Shown here in pieces: positions 35,393-46,318 of a stretch of DNA of 64,000 bases. The stretch's first letter is position 1; every line of letters begins with the position of its first letter. This DNA comes from Pyropia haitanensis (taxonomy: Eukaryota; Rhodophyta; Bangiophyceae; Bangiales; Bangiaceae), in NCBI GenBank assembly GCA_008729055.1, contig SDUX01000005.1, positions 3,173,804 through 3,237,803 of the forward strand, written 5' to 3'. The notes beneath the pieces were generated by a model. It saw nothing but the letters and a program-made list of their open reading frames with translations. It was not told where the DNA came from and made no database searches. The translations under genes and the position numbers were made by a program.

Positions 35393-37084
35393 ATGGCGGA
35401 TCTTCCTCCCGGTGGTAGGGGCCGCGGTGCGCCGTCGGACGTGTCCCGAGTTACTCCTGCGGGTGGCGGAGGCCCCACGGCCGGTCGTGGTCGTGGTGTG
35501 CCAACGGGGATTCCCCTCCGCCGCTCTCTTACTCCGCCCTACGGGGGGCCTCGCCGTGGCTCTCCATCTTTGGGGCCAATTGAACTACGGTCGGTCCTCG
35601 ATGACTTTCGGACGGACATCTTGGCCGAGGTGTCCCGCGCGGTGACGGCCAGCCAAGCCGCCATCACGCCGTCGGTTGCTGATGATCAAGTGGGCCAACC
35701 GGCGGAAGCCGGTGGGTCCCGCACAAGCAAGAAGGAGGGTGGCCCCAAGGCCCGACGCCGCTCGCGGCGTCGCCGACACTCCTCGTCGGGCTCTTCTGGG
35801 GAGTCGTCGTCCTCGTCGGCCAACGAGGATGACGTGGGCCGTCATGATCAAGGTGAATCGCCGTCCTCCGCAGGCCCTCAAGTTATCGCGGCGGCCGACG
35901 ATCGCTTTTTGCGTGTGCTGGACTACAACACCTACCGCCTCCGGAACCGGATCGAGGCCTATGGGGCCAAGGAAGCCGGCAAGGTGGGGCGGATGGCCAA
36001 GAACATGAAACACTCTTTTGGGGGCTATCCTCCCTTTTCGGGTAAGGAGCCTTTGAAGGTCTTCTCATGGCTTCGCAAGTTTACCAAGGCCTGCGACGAC
36101 AACGGTGTTTCGGAGGGGATGGCCCTCTACGTGGTTCCCCACTTCCTTTCCGGGGACGCGGAGGCCCGATACACGCGGGCACTCCCGGACTCTACGGGTG
36201 CCACAAGCGGGGCGGCCATCACTTCCTACCCCGAGGCCATCAACTGGTTCTTGGAGACCTACGCGGAGCCCCACACGTTGGCCCTGGCGCAGGACAAGTT
36301 TAGTCGGGCGACCAAGGAGGCCGACGAGTCCGTCGAGGCCTTTTCCCTTCGGCTGCGTGGCCTCTCGGAGTCCTGCGGGAATATCCACTCGGAGGGCACC
36401 ATGAAGCAGCAGCTTATTCAAGGCCTACCGGAGTTCCTTCGAACGGACGCGTTTGTCTACAACGAGCCCTCGTGCACCTACCAGAGGCTTGTCACCTATA
36501 CGGCCGGCAAGTTCAAGGCGGCCAAGGATGTGATCGAGTTGGCCAAGGGGAGCTCCAAGGAGTCGGATGGAGGCCGACGGTCTTCGTTTGGCCCCCGCCC
36601 GGCGACCCCCCGGCCACGACTTCCAATGATGGCCATGGATGCGATGGAAGGCCGTCAAAAGATTGATCAAGGCACGTCGGGCCGACGGGATGGACGGGCG
36701 ACTTCGTCCGAGTGGGCGTATGAGCCCGCCACTCGTCGTCACCTGGCGGCTCGGACGCCGGAGGCCCGTGGGCCTCTACGTTGCTACGTGTGCTGGGAGG
36801 CCGGTCACATGGCCCACCAGTGCCCCAAGTTGTCGGCCGTCCAGCGCGACCAAGTGGTGAAGGCCCGCGATGCCTTCCTCAACTCTACGCGGGGCCACAA
36901 GAAGGTGGCCGACGAGGCCAGCTACCGCGCGCAGCGGGACGTCAATCGACGGACCCGCATCGCCGTGGTGCAGGCCCTAGTGGACGGGATTGATCAGTCC
37001 GACGAGGAGGAGAACGCCCGTCGGGAGGCCCACGTGACGCGGGCCAAGCCGGCCGGCCCTCCCCCGTCGTCGGGGGAAGCCTAG
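35393..37084 (+). CDS. Chromovirus 2 Gag
   Basis: 563 aa from the ATG at 35393 (MADLPPGGRGRG), about 150 bases after the LTR. The N-terminus is Gly/Arg/Pro-rich and basic, with a Ser-rich RRRSRRRRHSSSGSSGESS tract. The capsid-like middle (PPFSGKEPLKVFSWLRKFTK, EADESVEAFSLRLRGL) is followed by one CCHC knuckle, CYVCWEAGHMAHQC. The frame stays open upstream of this ATG through the LTR, but that part is LTR sequence. The last 91 bases overlap the protease frame, which lies at -1. Confidence 0.9.
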   Translation: MADLPPGGRGRGAPSDVSRVTPAGGGGPTAGRGRGVPTGIPLRRSLTPPYGGPRRGSPSLGPIELRSVLDDFRTDILAEVSRAVTASQAAITPSVADDQVGQPAEAGGSRTSKKEGGPKARRRSRRRRHSSSGSSGESSSSSANEDDVGRHDQGESPSSAGPQVIAAADDRFLRVLDYNTYRLRNRIEAYGAKEAGKVGRMAKNMKHSFGGYPPFSGKEPLKVFSWLRKFTKACDDNGVSEGMALYVVPHFLSGDAEARYTRALPDSTGATSGAAITSYPEAINWFLETYAEPHTLALAQDKFSRATKEADESVEAFSLRLRGLSESCGNIHSEGTMKQQLIQGLPEFLRTDAFVYNEPSCTYQRLVTYTAGKFKAAKDVIELAKGSSKESDGGRRSSFGPRPATPRPRLPMMAMDAMEGRQKIDQGTSGRRDGRATSSEWAYEPATRRHLAARTPEARGPLRCYVCWEAGHMAHQCPKLSAVQRDQVVKARDAFLNSTRGHKKVADEASYRAQRDVNRRTRIAVVQALVDGIDQSDEEENARREAHVTRAKPAGPPPSSGEA

Positions 37085-37734
37085 CGGGGAGTGGGTTTTC
37101 GCCTACTCCCCGCCCCTGGGATAGAACCTGCACGCCTACTACGTTTGCATCTACGACTTCCCGTTGCCCTCCGGTACTCCGCCGTCGGGCCCCTGCTTAT
37201 GGGCCGGAGGAGTACCATCGTGGGGCCCCCTATGCGTTTAAGGGGACCCTCCTTGTTCTTCGTAAGAGAAACTTTGAGATTGAGACGGCCATCCAGTTGA
37301 CTCATCGGCACAAGGCCCAACCAACCCGGGCAGTCTTGGACACCGGCGCGGGCCCAAGCGTTATCCGTGAGGACTTCCTTCCTGAGGGCTGGCGGCGCTA
37401 CGCTTACCGGCCCCCGAAGTCAACCCGAGTGTGCGACGCCTCGGGACAACTACTACGGGCCTGCGCGGTGCTCGAGACGACCGTCCTCGTGGAGGGAAAG
37501 GCCATGGTGTTCTCTTTCTTGGTTGTCAAGGCCCTCTCCGTCCCTGTTATCCTCGGGATGGATTTCCAAAAGGAGTACGTGAAGGCCATTTACCCGGGGA
37601 CGGATGCCGTGCTGTGGTACGACGGTTCCCTCACTTCGGCCGTCAGGGCGTGGACGGGCAAGGAACAAGCGGCCCCGCAGCAGAGGGCCCCTTCCCTACG
37701 ACTTGACCCGGCCGCCCTAAGCCTTTCCCGGTAG
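36994..37734 (+). CDS. Chromovirus 2 protease frame (ends in UAG)
   Basis: The frame is open from 36994, overlapping gag by 91 bases in -1 phase, to the TAG at 37732-37734. The aspartic protease core is AVLDTGAGPSVIREDFLPEG, with the flap region and the later ILGMDF block. No ATG is near its start, so expression by -1 frameshift from gag is likely. No canonical X-XXY-YYZ heptamer was found in the overlap. The following RT frame is in the same phase, separated only by this UAG. Confidence 0.82.
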   Translation, partial: SVRRGGERPSGGPRDAGQAGRPSPVVGGSLAGSGFSPTPRPWDRTCTPTTFASTTSRCPPVLRRRAPAYGPEEYHRGAPYAFKGTLLVLRKRNFEIETAIQLTHRHKAQPTRAVLDTGAGPSVIREDFLPEGWRRYAYRPPKSTRVCDASGQLLRACAVLETTVLVEGKAMVFSFLVVKALSVPVILGMDFQKEYVKAIYPGTDAVLWYDGSLTSAVRAWTGKEQAAPQQRAPSLRLDPAALSLSR

Positions 37735-40700
37735 GTCACCGTGGAGCCCTACGCTGTCCAGGCTGTCTTTGGCCATTGCGGGACGACGGGGCGGTGCCTA
37801 CTACGGGAACGGCCAGCCAAGATGGCCGAGAAGGGGATTTTATTACACAACGCGTTGGCCGACGTCAAGGCCCGACGAGTCTTCCGGTTCTACTTGACCA
37901 ACATCACCGCGAGGCCTGTCAACCTCCCCAAGGGCTTTGTCGTGGGCCTTGTTGAGCCCTACCACGGGCCCGTTTTTGAGGCCGACGATGGGACGTGCTC
38001 ACCCCTCGGAGAAGGGGCCGACACGGTAGCAGAGGTGACGCAAGGGCCGGAGGCTGACGGTGGTGGATCGCATGGGCCCATTCTCAACCCAGAACAGGCC
38101 CCCGACGCTCCTCCCCCGCCGGACGAATCCGCGGCCCAACGTCAAGACGGCCCCAAGTTGCCACGGGTGGCCTACGAGTTGATCCCCCCCGAGTTGCATG
38201 AGGCCGTCCGAGATTTGGTCGGCCGCTACCAAGGATTATGGGACGGGACTCTGGGCCGCATGGACATCACGCCGCACCGGATCACGTTGGCCCCGGGGTC
38301 TCGACCCGTGCGTTCACAACCTTACCGGACGGGCCTCTACCACCGAGGGCTCATCGCGGACCAAGTGGCCAAGCAACTTAAGCTGGGCGTCATCGAGCCT
38401 TCGCAGGCCGAGTGGTCCTTCCCGGTGATCATCGTTCCCGAGCCTGACGGGTCTCCGAGGTTCTGCGTGGACTACAGAAGGCTCAACGACATGACGGTCA
38501 AAGACACGTACCCTCTGCCCAGGATGGACGATTGTATTGACTTCTTGGGCGAGGCCACCGTGTTCTCCGTGTTGGACTGTAACATGGGCTATTGGCAGAT
38601 CCCGGTGGCCGTCGAGGACCAGGACAAGACCACGTTTACGTGCCACGAGGGGACCTACAGATATGTTCGCCTTCCCTTCGGCCTCACCAATGCACCCGCG
38701 ACCTTCCAGCGGGCCATCGACATGCTCCTCGCGGGCCTCAAGTGGAAGTCCGTGCTTGTCTACCTGGACGACGTGATCGTCTTCTCAAGATCGGCCCAAG
38801 AGCACGTGGGCCACCTGGAGCAGGTCTTCTCGTTGATTGCGAAGGCCGGCATATCCCTCAAGGCCAGCAAGTGCTTCCTCTTCCAGGAGGAGGTCGAGTA
38901 TCTGGGCCACATCGTCGGCAAGGGCCACGTCAGGGTGAACGAGAAGAACCTCGTGGGGCTACGGAAAGCCGAGCCCCCAACGACCAAGAAGAGCCTGCGA
39001 AGTTTCCTTGGCATGTGTAATGTCTATCGAAGGTTTGTGAAGGACTACGCCGCCGTTGCCAGGCCGTTGACGGCCCTCACCAGTTCTAAGGTGGCCGACC
39101 CGCTGCCCAAGTTCAATGAGGAGCAAGTCAAGGCCTTCGAAGATCTCAAGTGGCGGCTGACCCACACGCCCATTTTGGCCTTGCCGCGACGGACGGGCCA
39201 ATACACCGTGGACACCGACGCCAGTGCGGCCCAAGTGGGCTGCGTCCTACTCCAAGAGCAGCCCGGAGGCGGCCACAAGCCCGTCGGGTACTGGAGCAGG
39301 CCCCTGTCGTCGGCCGAGAGGAACTACAGCACGACGGAGCGGGAGTGCCTCGCCGTTGTGTGGGCCCTCTTTCTCCTTCGGCCCTACCTGTTGGGAACTC
39401 GGTTTATTGTGCGGACAGACCACACGGCCCTCAAGTGGATGCTCCACATGGACGGGGCTCACGGCCGGCTAGCCCAATGGAGGTTACGGTTGGCCGAGTT
39501 TGACTACCTGGTGGAGACCCGGAGCGGGGCGGCCCACCATGCGGCGGACACGATGTCGAGGCTGACTACCTCGGGGGCCGACTTGAGCCCCATCCCGGAG
39601 GAGATCCCGTGCCTCACACTGGCCAACTTTGCTCGCGGGTGGGTGGCCCCCGACCCCAAGACCAACAAGGGCTACCCCCCGCGGACGCTCGAGAGGCTTG
39701 TGAAGGCCCAATCGACGGACATCCGCTGCCAGTCTGTGAGGGCAGAGATGGACAAGAACGCCCACTCAAGGTTCGGGGAGACCCCCGATGGCCTACTCGT
39801 CCGGCTGAGCCCTCTGGACAAGTCGGTCCAAGTTTATGTGCCGGAGGGCCTACGCCAAGAAGTTCTCACTCTGGAGCACATGCCGGCCCACGCCGGCCAC
39901 CCCGGGGTCAACAAGATGTACGCCTCCATGCGGCGGACCTACTACTGGGAGGCCATGGCGGCCGACGTGTACGACTACGTGGCCAACTGCGATGTGTGCG
40001 CGAAGAGCAAGGTTAGGGGCCGTCGACGGACAGCCCCGCTACGCCTCTTCCCCGCGTCGGAGGCCCTTGCGGACGTGTGCCTGGATTTGTTGGGCCCACT
40101 GCCCACAACGGCCAGCGGCAACCGTTTCCTGTTGGTCATCGTGGACCGCTTCTCCAAGCTTACGCGGGTGGCCCCCATCCCCCGGGAAAACGCGGAGACA
40201 GTGGCCTCGGCGTTTTGCGACACGTGGGTGGCCTCCTATGGGCCCCCCGACACGCTGTTGACGGATAATGGCCCCCAGTTGGCCTCCACCTTCTTCCGGG
40301 GCTTCTGCGGTATGTTGGGCATCCGTCACCTGACCTCCACGGCCTACCATCCGCAGACGCAAAGCCAAGTGGAACGCTACAATCGGACCATCGTGGCGCA
40401 GCTGAAGGCCTACGTGTCGGAGCACCAGGAGTCGTGGGACGAGTTGGTCTCTGTTCTCTCTTTGGCCTACAACTCCCGGCCGCAGCAGAGCACCGGCGTC
40501 GCCCCCTTGGAATTCGCGGCCCCCGAGAGGGTCCGCAACCTCTCCCTCGAGCGTTTGCCGGCCAGCCCGTACCCCAAGGAGGTCCCCCAGTCACCGCGGG
40601 CCGCTCGGGAGTATTATCGGGCCCGCCTGAGGAACCTGACCCACCAGGTGCGGAAAGCCTTGGCTGCAACGCAGCGGAGGTACAAGCGGGCCTACGACAA

Positions 40701-41301
40701 GAGGGTGAGGCCCGTCAACAAGACCCTACGTGTGGGTGACTGGGCCTACGTCGACGCCAACATCCAACACCCCAAGAAGTTGGACGAGACTGTCTTGGGG
40801 CCTTTCCAGATTGTCGGCCGAGACGCCCACACGTTTACGGTTATGATGGATGGCCATCCTGAGCGGGTCAGTGGGGACAACGTGGCGCGCGCCCCCACCC
40901 CGAAGGACCAAGTGGACTCCTCGACCATCCTGCGCGGACCACAAGGCCTAGCGGTGCCGTGGGACCACACCGAGACGGGCCAACATTTTGTTTGGGAGCG
41001 CTTCGTGGACTACACGCACGACGAGGAGGGCAAGCTTTGGCTACTCGTGCGCTGGTGGGGTTACGCGGCCGACGAGGATACCTGGGAGCCCCACGACAGG
41101 CTCGACGAGCACAAGGTGGCCGAATACTGCCGGCGGATGGGCGTCGCGGTTCCTCCCACGGCCGGCGAGATAAGGGCCCTTTGGGGCCCCCTCTATGAGC
41201 TCTGCCATCCGGGCGAAGAGTTGGACGTGGCCGCAGACCCGAGCGACCCCATGAGTTTGGTGGAGGCCCTCACGATAGACCCGGGCTTTTCGTGGGCCTG
41301 A
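37735..41301 (+). CDS. Chromovirus 2 RT-RNaseH-integrase-chromodomain
   Basis: About 1188 codons in the same frame as the protease, directly after a single UAG. RT: YRRLNDMTVKDTYPLPRMDD, LPFGLTNAPATFQRA, and the intact catalytic YLDD at 38761-38772. RNase H: YTVDTDASAAQVGCVLLQEQ. Integrase: zinc finger HMPAHAGHPGVNKMYA...CDVCAKSK, then the catalytic core LDLLGPLP, LLTDNGPQLAS, and HPQTQSQVERYNR. C-terminal chromodomain: WLLVRWWGYAADEDTWEP. The part has no internal stop after the UAG. The protein would be made by readthrough of the UAG, or this copy is a CAG-to-TAG mutant. Confidence 0.92.
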   Translation, partial: VTVEPYAVQAVFGHCGTTGRCLLRERPAKMAEKGILLHNALADVKARRVFRFYLTNITARPVNLPKGFVVGLVEPYHGPVFEADDGTCSPLGEGADTVAEVTQGPEADGGGSHGPILNPEQAPDAPPPPDESAAQRQDGPKLPRVAYELIPPELHEAVRDLVGRYQGLWDGTLGRMDITPHRITLAPGSRPVRSQPYRTGLYHRGLIADQVAKQLKLGVIEPSQAEWSFPVIIVPEPDGSPRFCVDYRRLNDMTVKDTYPLPRMDDCIDFLGEATVFSVLDCNMGYWQIPVAVEDQDKTTFTCHEGTYRYVRLPFGLTNAPATFQRAIDMLLAGLKWKSVLVYLDDVIVFSRSAQEHVGHLEQVFSLIAKAGISLKASKCFLFQEEVEYLGHIVGKGHVRVNEKNLVGLRKAEPPTTKKSLRSFLGMCNVYRRFVKDYAAVARPLTALTSSKVADPLPKFNEEQVKAFEDLKWRLTHTPILALPRRTGQYTVDTDASAAQVGCVLLQEQPGGGHKPVGYWSRPLSSAERNYSTTERECLAVVWALFLLRPYLLGTRFIVRTDHTALKWMLHMDGAHGRLAQWRLRLAEFDYLVETRSGAAHHAADTMSRLTTSGADLSPIPEEIPCLTLANFARGWVAPDPKTNKGYPPRTLERLVKAQSTDIRCQSVRAEMDKNAHSRFGETPDGLLVRLSPLDKSVQVYVPEGLRQEVLTLEHMPAHAGHPGVNKMYASMRRTYYWEAMAADVYDYVANCDVCAKSKVRGRRRTAPLRLFPASEALADVCLDLLGPLPTTASGNRFLLVIVDRFSKLTRVAPIPRENAETVASAFCDTWVASYGPPDTLLTDNGPQLASTFFRGFCGMLGIRHLTSTAYHPQTQSQVERYNRTIVAQLKAYVSEHQESWDELVSVLSLAYNSRPQQSTGVAPLEFAAPERVRNLSLERLPASPYPKEVPQSPRAAREYYRARLRNLTHQVRKALAATQRRYKRAYDKRVRPVNKTLRVGDWAYVDANIQHPKKLDETVLGPFQIVGRDAHTFTVMMDGHPERVSGDNVARAPTPKDQVDSSTILRGPQGLAVPWDHTETGQHFVWERFVDYTHDEEGKLWLLVRWWGYAADEDTWEPHDRLDEHKVAEYCRRMGVAVPPTAGEIRALWGPLYELCHPGEELDVAADPSDPMSLVEALTIDPGFSWA

Positions 41302-42638
41302 GGCGGCCGCGACATGGCGACCTTCCTGCCGGACCGCCCGGCTGCACCGCTGAGTCAAGGGTACTATGGGGCCACTGGGGTTATGTCGGAGAGGCGACGT
41401 GCCATGGTCGAAGCCAAGACTGTTCGAAAAGGGGGGCTACTTTTGCCACGTGGCCGTCGTCACGCCCATCTTGCTCCCCGGCTTCCATTTCGACCAAGTC
41501 CCGCCTTCTTCCGATGCGGTCCGACCGGATTCGGGCCGTTGCAACACTGTCAAATCAAGGGGCAACTTTATTTGGGGCTGCAACGCACCTGGCGGGATCG
41601 ATTGCTTACAGTCGTCCCTTTCCATGGCGGCCTCCTCCCTCCCCTCGCCCACGACGTCCACTCTTCCTGCCGATGTTGGCCAACGTGACGGTGCCCTACG
41701 TGCTCATGACGTCGGCCACCGTCGGGCCGAACGCGACGACCCCAAGCTCCGGGGCACGAGGACGGCCGGCACGGTCCCACTTGGCCCGCGGCGACGCAGG
41801 CGACGCCGGCGGCCCCCCCCCCCCCCGTCCTCCTCCCGCTCCTCCTCTCCCTTCGGCCCTCCTGACCATCTTCTTGATCTTCTCGTGGGCCTTGACCTTG
41901 TCGACCTTGGCACCCGTCTTGGCCCCCGACATGAGGGTGGACACCTGGTCGAGGGCCCTCGCGGGGAAGTGGGCCGCACGGGTTGATGGCACACGACGGC
42001 CGCAAGGACCAGACGCGGGGAGCCAACAACGGCCACGGAGGCGAGACAAGAAGGCCAAGGTCGGCGGTTAGTGTGCCTGGTGGCCGCGGTGGTGGCGGCC
42101 GTCGGTGCCCTCTCTCCCCTCTTGTCCCTCTTTCCCTCCCCCACCGTCGGCGACACTTACCTTGGCTGCCGGTCGGCGCGGCGGAGGCCGTGAAGGTGGA
42201 CGCCGTCGTGGGTGTTGAGGAGCGGGCCCACCCCTTGCCGGTACGGCAGCGCCTCGAGGCCCTCCGGTGCCACGACTCGACCCCGTCGGCCAAGGCGGAC
42301 AGGCCGACGTGGTGGTGGTGAGGAAGGGGCGGACGAAGGGAAGCGGACGGGCCGGCCAACGAGGAAGAGGACGGCCGACACGATGGGGACGAGCGGATGG
42401 TGGCAGGCGGTGTGGCGGCCGAGACACGGGCGGCGGCCTGACGAGGCCAGCGCGCGGACGAGGCCGTTATGTACCCCTCGGTGGCCGACACTCCCGCCGC
42501 TCTCTCCCCCTCCCCGCTGGCCCACCCTGACACCCTCCCTGGTCTACCCTGCTGGCGGCCCCCCTCTCCGGGAGGCCTCTCACGCGTGCCTCCCTTGAGT
42601 GCGGCCGGCGGGGACGCTCGGCCTCGGTGAAGGGGCCA
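41302..42638 (+). other. Non-coding interval between pol and 3' LTR of chromovirus 2
   Basis: 1.3 kb. Long minus-strand open frames exist (for example 41568-42533) but start with non-ATG codons and are Arg/Pro/Gly-rich, so they are not called. The position corresponds to the antisense ORF of chromovirus 1. A short polypurine stretch (GTGAAGGGG) lies just before the LTR. Confidence 0.5.
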
Positions 42639-43259
42639 TGTAGCGTTTGGGGCCTCTGGTGGCGGCCTGACGAGGCCTACGTTGCGGCGGTCCCGCGTTA
42701 CCTGGCAGCCCGCGGTGGCATGGTGGCGGACTCGATCCGGGTGGCAGTTGTGGCGGCCCTTCCCCTGGTTGGACTTGGTGGCCTGCTACTTACGGTTTCT
42801 CTTGCATTTGTTCTCATCGATTTTCACTGCGTGATTTCGTGCTTTTCGCCCTTTTTTCCCATTGGGTTTTTGGGCGGATTGCATCTGTGTGAGGGTTTTT
42901 CGCTTGCATCTGAGTGGAGGGATTTTAGCGTGGAGCGGGGTGCCCCGGCGGGGCAGGTGCACGCTGGCGCTTGGCCCGCTGGAGGCGCCCCTGAGAGGGG
43001 GCGCCCTGGTGGCCCCTCGGGGGGTGGTGTGGAGAGCTCTTAGGGGCTTGGCCCGCGGGCCACGCGAGATCCTCTTCGTAAAACAACGTTGCTTTGGATT
43101 CTCCTTCCCCTTGGGCTTTAGCCTTTTCCCTTACCTCTGGCTGTTGAGGTGGGCAAGTGTGTGTGGGACTCCCTGGCCCGTTCTTTCTGGTAGCCCTCTG
43201 TTCTCTGGCGGTGGCGACGCGGGGCGGACAAGGGCCGCAGAACGGCCAATAACGCTACA
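42639..43259 (+). repeat. 3' LTR of chromovirus 2
   Basis: 621 bp, TGTAGCGT...ACGCTACA, uninterrupted. It serves as the empty-site reference for the Harbinger insertion in the 5' LTR. Confidence 0.96.
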
Positions 43260-43336
43260 GTGGCGGCGGCGGCGGCGGCGGTTGCGGCATTGGCAATGGC
43301 GGCGGCGGCGGCGGTGGCGGGGACGGCGCCGGCGCT

Positions 43337-44389
43337 TTACTCGCGGCAGCGGGAGCCCGCCGCCGCCCGTCGTTCATCCTCTCCCACAGACTTGTCGTGT
43401 GGGGCAGGGGCGCCACGGCGCCGCCGGCGAAGAACACCGCAGAAGGCCCAGGAGGAGTCGCGCGAGAGGCGGCGGGTCGAGACCTGCAGCCACAGACGCC
43501 GCCGCCACCGTCCCAGGATGCAGCTGGGACCGCCTGTAGCAGTACAGCTGCGCCGACCCAGCTTCTGGCCCTGCGTCAGTGCGTACTCACGTCCGACGAG
43601 GTCGTACTCGGCCACGTAGTCGTCAAGGCACTCCGTCGCGTCGCCCGAGAACTTTGCGTGGTTGTCCTTACACCGCAGTGACACGCGGTGCGCCTGGTCG
43701 TTGTCGGACGACTCAGCGGCGCCAGAAGGCGGTTCCGAGCGCAATGCAGTTCCACGGGAGCGATGCGCCACGTCTACAAAGCTTGCTAACGGAGGTAGTG
43801 CCGACTGCATCTGGGGTCCAAACGTGTGGGGCCCGGTGCTGTAGCGAACGTCTTGCGCCAGCCTCGCGTTCACGGTGGGTAGATCGGGCCGCGCTGCCCC
43901 TCCACTATTGACCGACCGCGGGGTCTCTCTGCCCGAGTCGGCTTGCCGCAACTGGCGCTCTGGACCAAAGGGCAAGTCCGAGACGACTGGGGCGTCTTCA
44001 TAGCGACACAACCGCGCCTGACGCTCCTCAGCGTGACCGAGGATACTCACAGCCACGTCTCTGTCGGCGTCAGATGAGTACAGGGTAGCGGCTCCGCGCT
44101 TAAGGCTGCGCATGTTGGTGTCACTACCGAGAGTGACCTCAAAGTCGGCCAGCCACGAGAGAAGCCCTTGGTGCAGCAGCGGGTTGCGCATCATGTCGGG
44201 GTTCAATAGCATCCCGGGCGGAAACATGTCGACCACCCGGACACGCAGCTGCTTTCCCTTGATGAGCCCGTCACCAGTCCCAACTGGCAGCCCACGGATG
44301 GCAACGACGAAACCCCGCTGCGTTTCCGTCAGCTGGTCCGCCATCAGATCCGGCAGAAAGTCCTCAACCGTCGACGTTGAGCTGGCCAT
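43337..44389 (-). pseudogene. Gag-like fragment of another retroelement
   Basis: 350 codons from the ATG at 44387-44389. The segment at about 255-290 (NHAKFSGDATECLDDYVAEY) looks like the start of a retrotransposon capsid domain. After ALTQGQKL the composition turns Arg-rich and no longer fits, as if the frame was lost. A neighbouring frame then runs Pro-rich toward the chromovirus 2 insertion point at 43260-43264. No zinc knuckle is present. It may be the N-terminal part of a gag gene cut by chromovirus 2. It is not part of the pol pseudogene at 47-50 kb, because on the minus strand it would lie downstream of pol. Confidence 0.45.
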
Positions 44390-45350
44390 GCTGCCGTAGG
44401 TGTTCGGCGTCAAGCCGACAGAGCTCCCATGAGAAGTGCGTCGGTCCCGCCAGGTGCCGCGACGGACTGAAAGCAGCTGGTAACGAAGGGAATCCAGCTA
44501 CTTGGCCTCTCCGCCGCGCTCAAGCTCCAGAGGAGGAGAGACGCGACGGGACCATCGCAGAGGGTTCCACTACGCACCACATTCCACCCACGCTTTCTCC
44601 GCGGGCAGGGGACACGAGCGGTCACACAAGGGCCCCGTACAAGGTTGAGTGGCGGAGCCCACTACAAAACCTCGGGGTACCCAACGGTCGCGCCGACCTC
44701 CGCTCTGCGGTCACCGCTCCTTGAGGCTCTCTGCTCGGATCGCGCGGTCCCGGCGGAGTCGGGTGCCTCACGAGTCAACACGTCCAACGGGCAGCCTCCC
44801 GTACAACGCAAAAAGGCTCTCGGCGTCCGCCGCGTGCGCGCCCGGCCTCCCGCAAAAGCGCGTCGCTCCTCGGGTTCGCGGGCGAAATGGGCAGTCTTCC
44901 GTACAGCGTAAAATCGCCGTGTTGCCACCGCCGGGGGCGTACACCAACCCCCCCGCGCGACGACCTGACCGCTGCCTTGGCGTGCAGTCCTTGATCCGCT
45001 CCAACCTTGGGGTGTGTATGGCTAGGCGGGCACCTAGCACGCAAACGTAAACAGGGGGCAATCACAACGCATTGAAGTGACCTTGGGGGCCTCGACCGCA
45101 GACAGTACAGCCGTCCACCCGCTAAGCACAAAGACTCGGGATCGGAAGTCAAAAAGCACCCCGTGGTGTCAAAGCATCAAGCCCCCAAGGCCAGGGGTAC
45201 GACTGAGACCTGTCAACGTAGACAGGCCGGAGCCCCAGGTTGTGGAACAGGTCAAGGTTAGCTTTGCCAGTCACCCCAGCACGACGATCAAAATACACCC
45301 TGCAGTCCGCCGCGTGAAAGGGCAATGGCTGTCGCGTACGTCGGGGAAGC

Positions 45351-45540
45351 GCCGGGATCAGTAACGCTCGCTCGGGGGCTCGACAACCCGCATACGCAAC
45401 GCACTACCCCGACGCCTCCACCACGCACGCGCGCCCTCGCGCTGTCACCTCCAGCCGCGTACGCGGCAACGAATGCCGGGATCAGTAACACTCGCGCGGG
45501 GGCTCGACCACCCGCACACGTAACGCACTACCCCGACACC
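45351..45540. repeat. Direct repeat pair, 124-bp period
   Basis: GCCGGGATCAGTAAC...CACTACCCCGACGCC at 45351-45416 recurs at 45475-45540 with a few differences. Confidence 0.75.
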
Positions 45541-46210
45541 CGCGCCACGCACGTGCGCTCCACACCGTCGTCACCTTGCGCATCGTCGGGCGCGCGGCCC
45601 TCGCGCGCGCAGTCGGCGCGCGCGTCGTCGTCGTGCGCGCAACGCACGCGCGTGTCGCCGGCGTGCGCGTCGTCCTCGCCAAAAGGTAAATCGCAATTGT
45701 GAGAGTCGGCGAGATGATAAGAAACGAAGCAGTGTATCCCAACGACCCGTCACCACGCGCCGAAGCTCCCAACAGGGGAGCGTCGGCGTGGTGTCATAAT
45801 CGTCTCACTTTCTCGCGCGGCCGTCGCACCGGCGCACGGCTTGCCCTGATGTAGCCCGATCCGCAGAACGCGGGCCCGGGCCCACTCGGGCCAAACACCC
45901 GCCAAGCACCCTCTCCCCGCTTCGATCGGGTGCGACAGCACACGTGAAAAACCCTCTGAACAAAACAAAGACCGTGCCCACCATCCAATCACAAGACGGA
46001 ATACAACAAATGATATACAAATCAAAGATCCAATATAAGGGAGCCCCCCCTTTCTCAGCACAGCGCCGTCCCATCTGAGCGCGAGGATGCGGCCATAGCC
46101 ACCCAGAAACTTACACTCACACAACATCTCGCGAGAGGTGGGGCGTGGTGACTCATCACCTCCCCCCTCCGAGGGCGTGGCGTGCCGCCTTGGCATGCCG
46201 CACGCGGGGC

Positions 46211-46318
46211 GCGGGGTGTGCCCACTCGACACACCTCGTGCTGGGTGCGGGGTGTGCCCACTCGCCGCACCTCGTGCAGCGTGCGGAGTGTGCCCGCTCG
46301 GCACACCTCGCACATAAC
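46211..46318. repeat. 36-bp tandem repeat, three units
   Basis: GCGGGGTGTGCCCACTCG recurs at 46211, 46247 and 46283. On the minus strand it reads as a 12-residue repeat with SGHTP, but no gene is supported. Confidence 0.8.

Larger units (their letters stand above)
31267..43259 (+). mobile_element. Ty3/gypsy chromovirus 2 (plus strand), carrying a nested Harbinger element
   Basis: Termini are TGTAGCGT...ACGCTACA. A perfect 5-bp target duplication, GTGGC, lies at 31262-31266 and 43260-43264. Each LTR is 621 bp once the insertion in the 5' LTR is removed. Eight substitutions between the LTRs (about 1.3%) make it older than chromovirus 1. Order: 5' LTR, PBS, gag, protease, RT-RNaseH-IN-chromodomain, 1.3 kb of non-coding DNA, 3' LTR. 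Confidence 0.95.

Noticed and set aside
41568..42533. 321-codon minus-strand ORF between pol and 3' LTR of chromovirus 2
   Set aside because: Non-ATG start and low-complexity Arg/Gly/Pro composition; only its position resembles the antisense ORF of chromovirus 1.
46211..46318. Possible CRISPR-like array (three 36-bp units)
   Set aside because: Units are directly adjacent with no spacers, in a eukaryotic low-complexity region and without cas genes.
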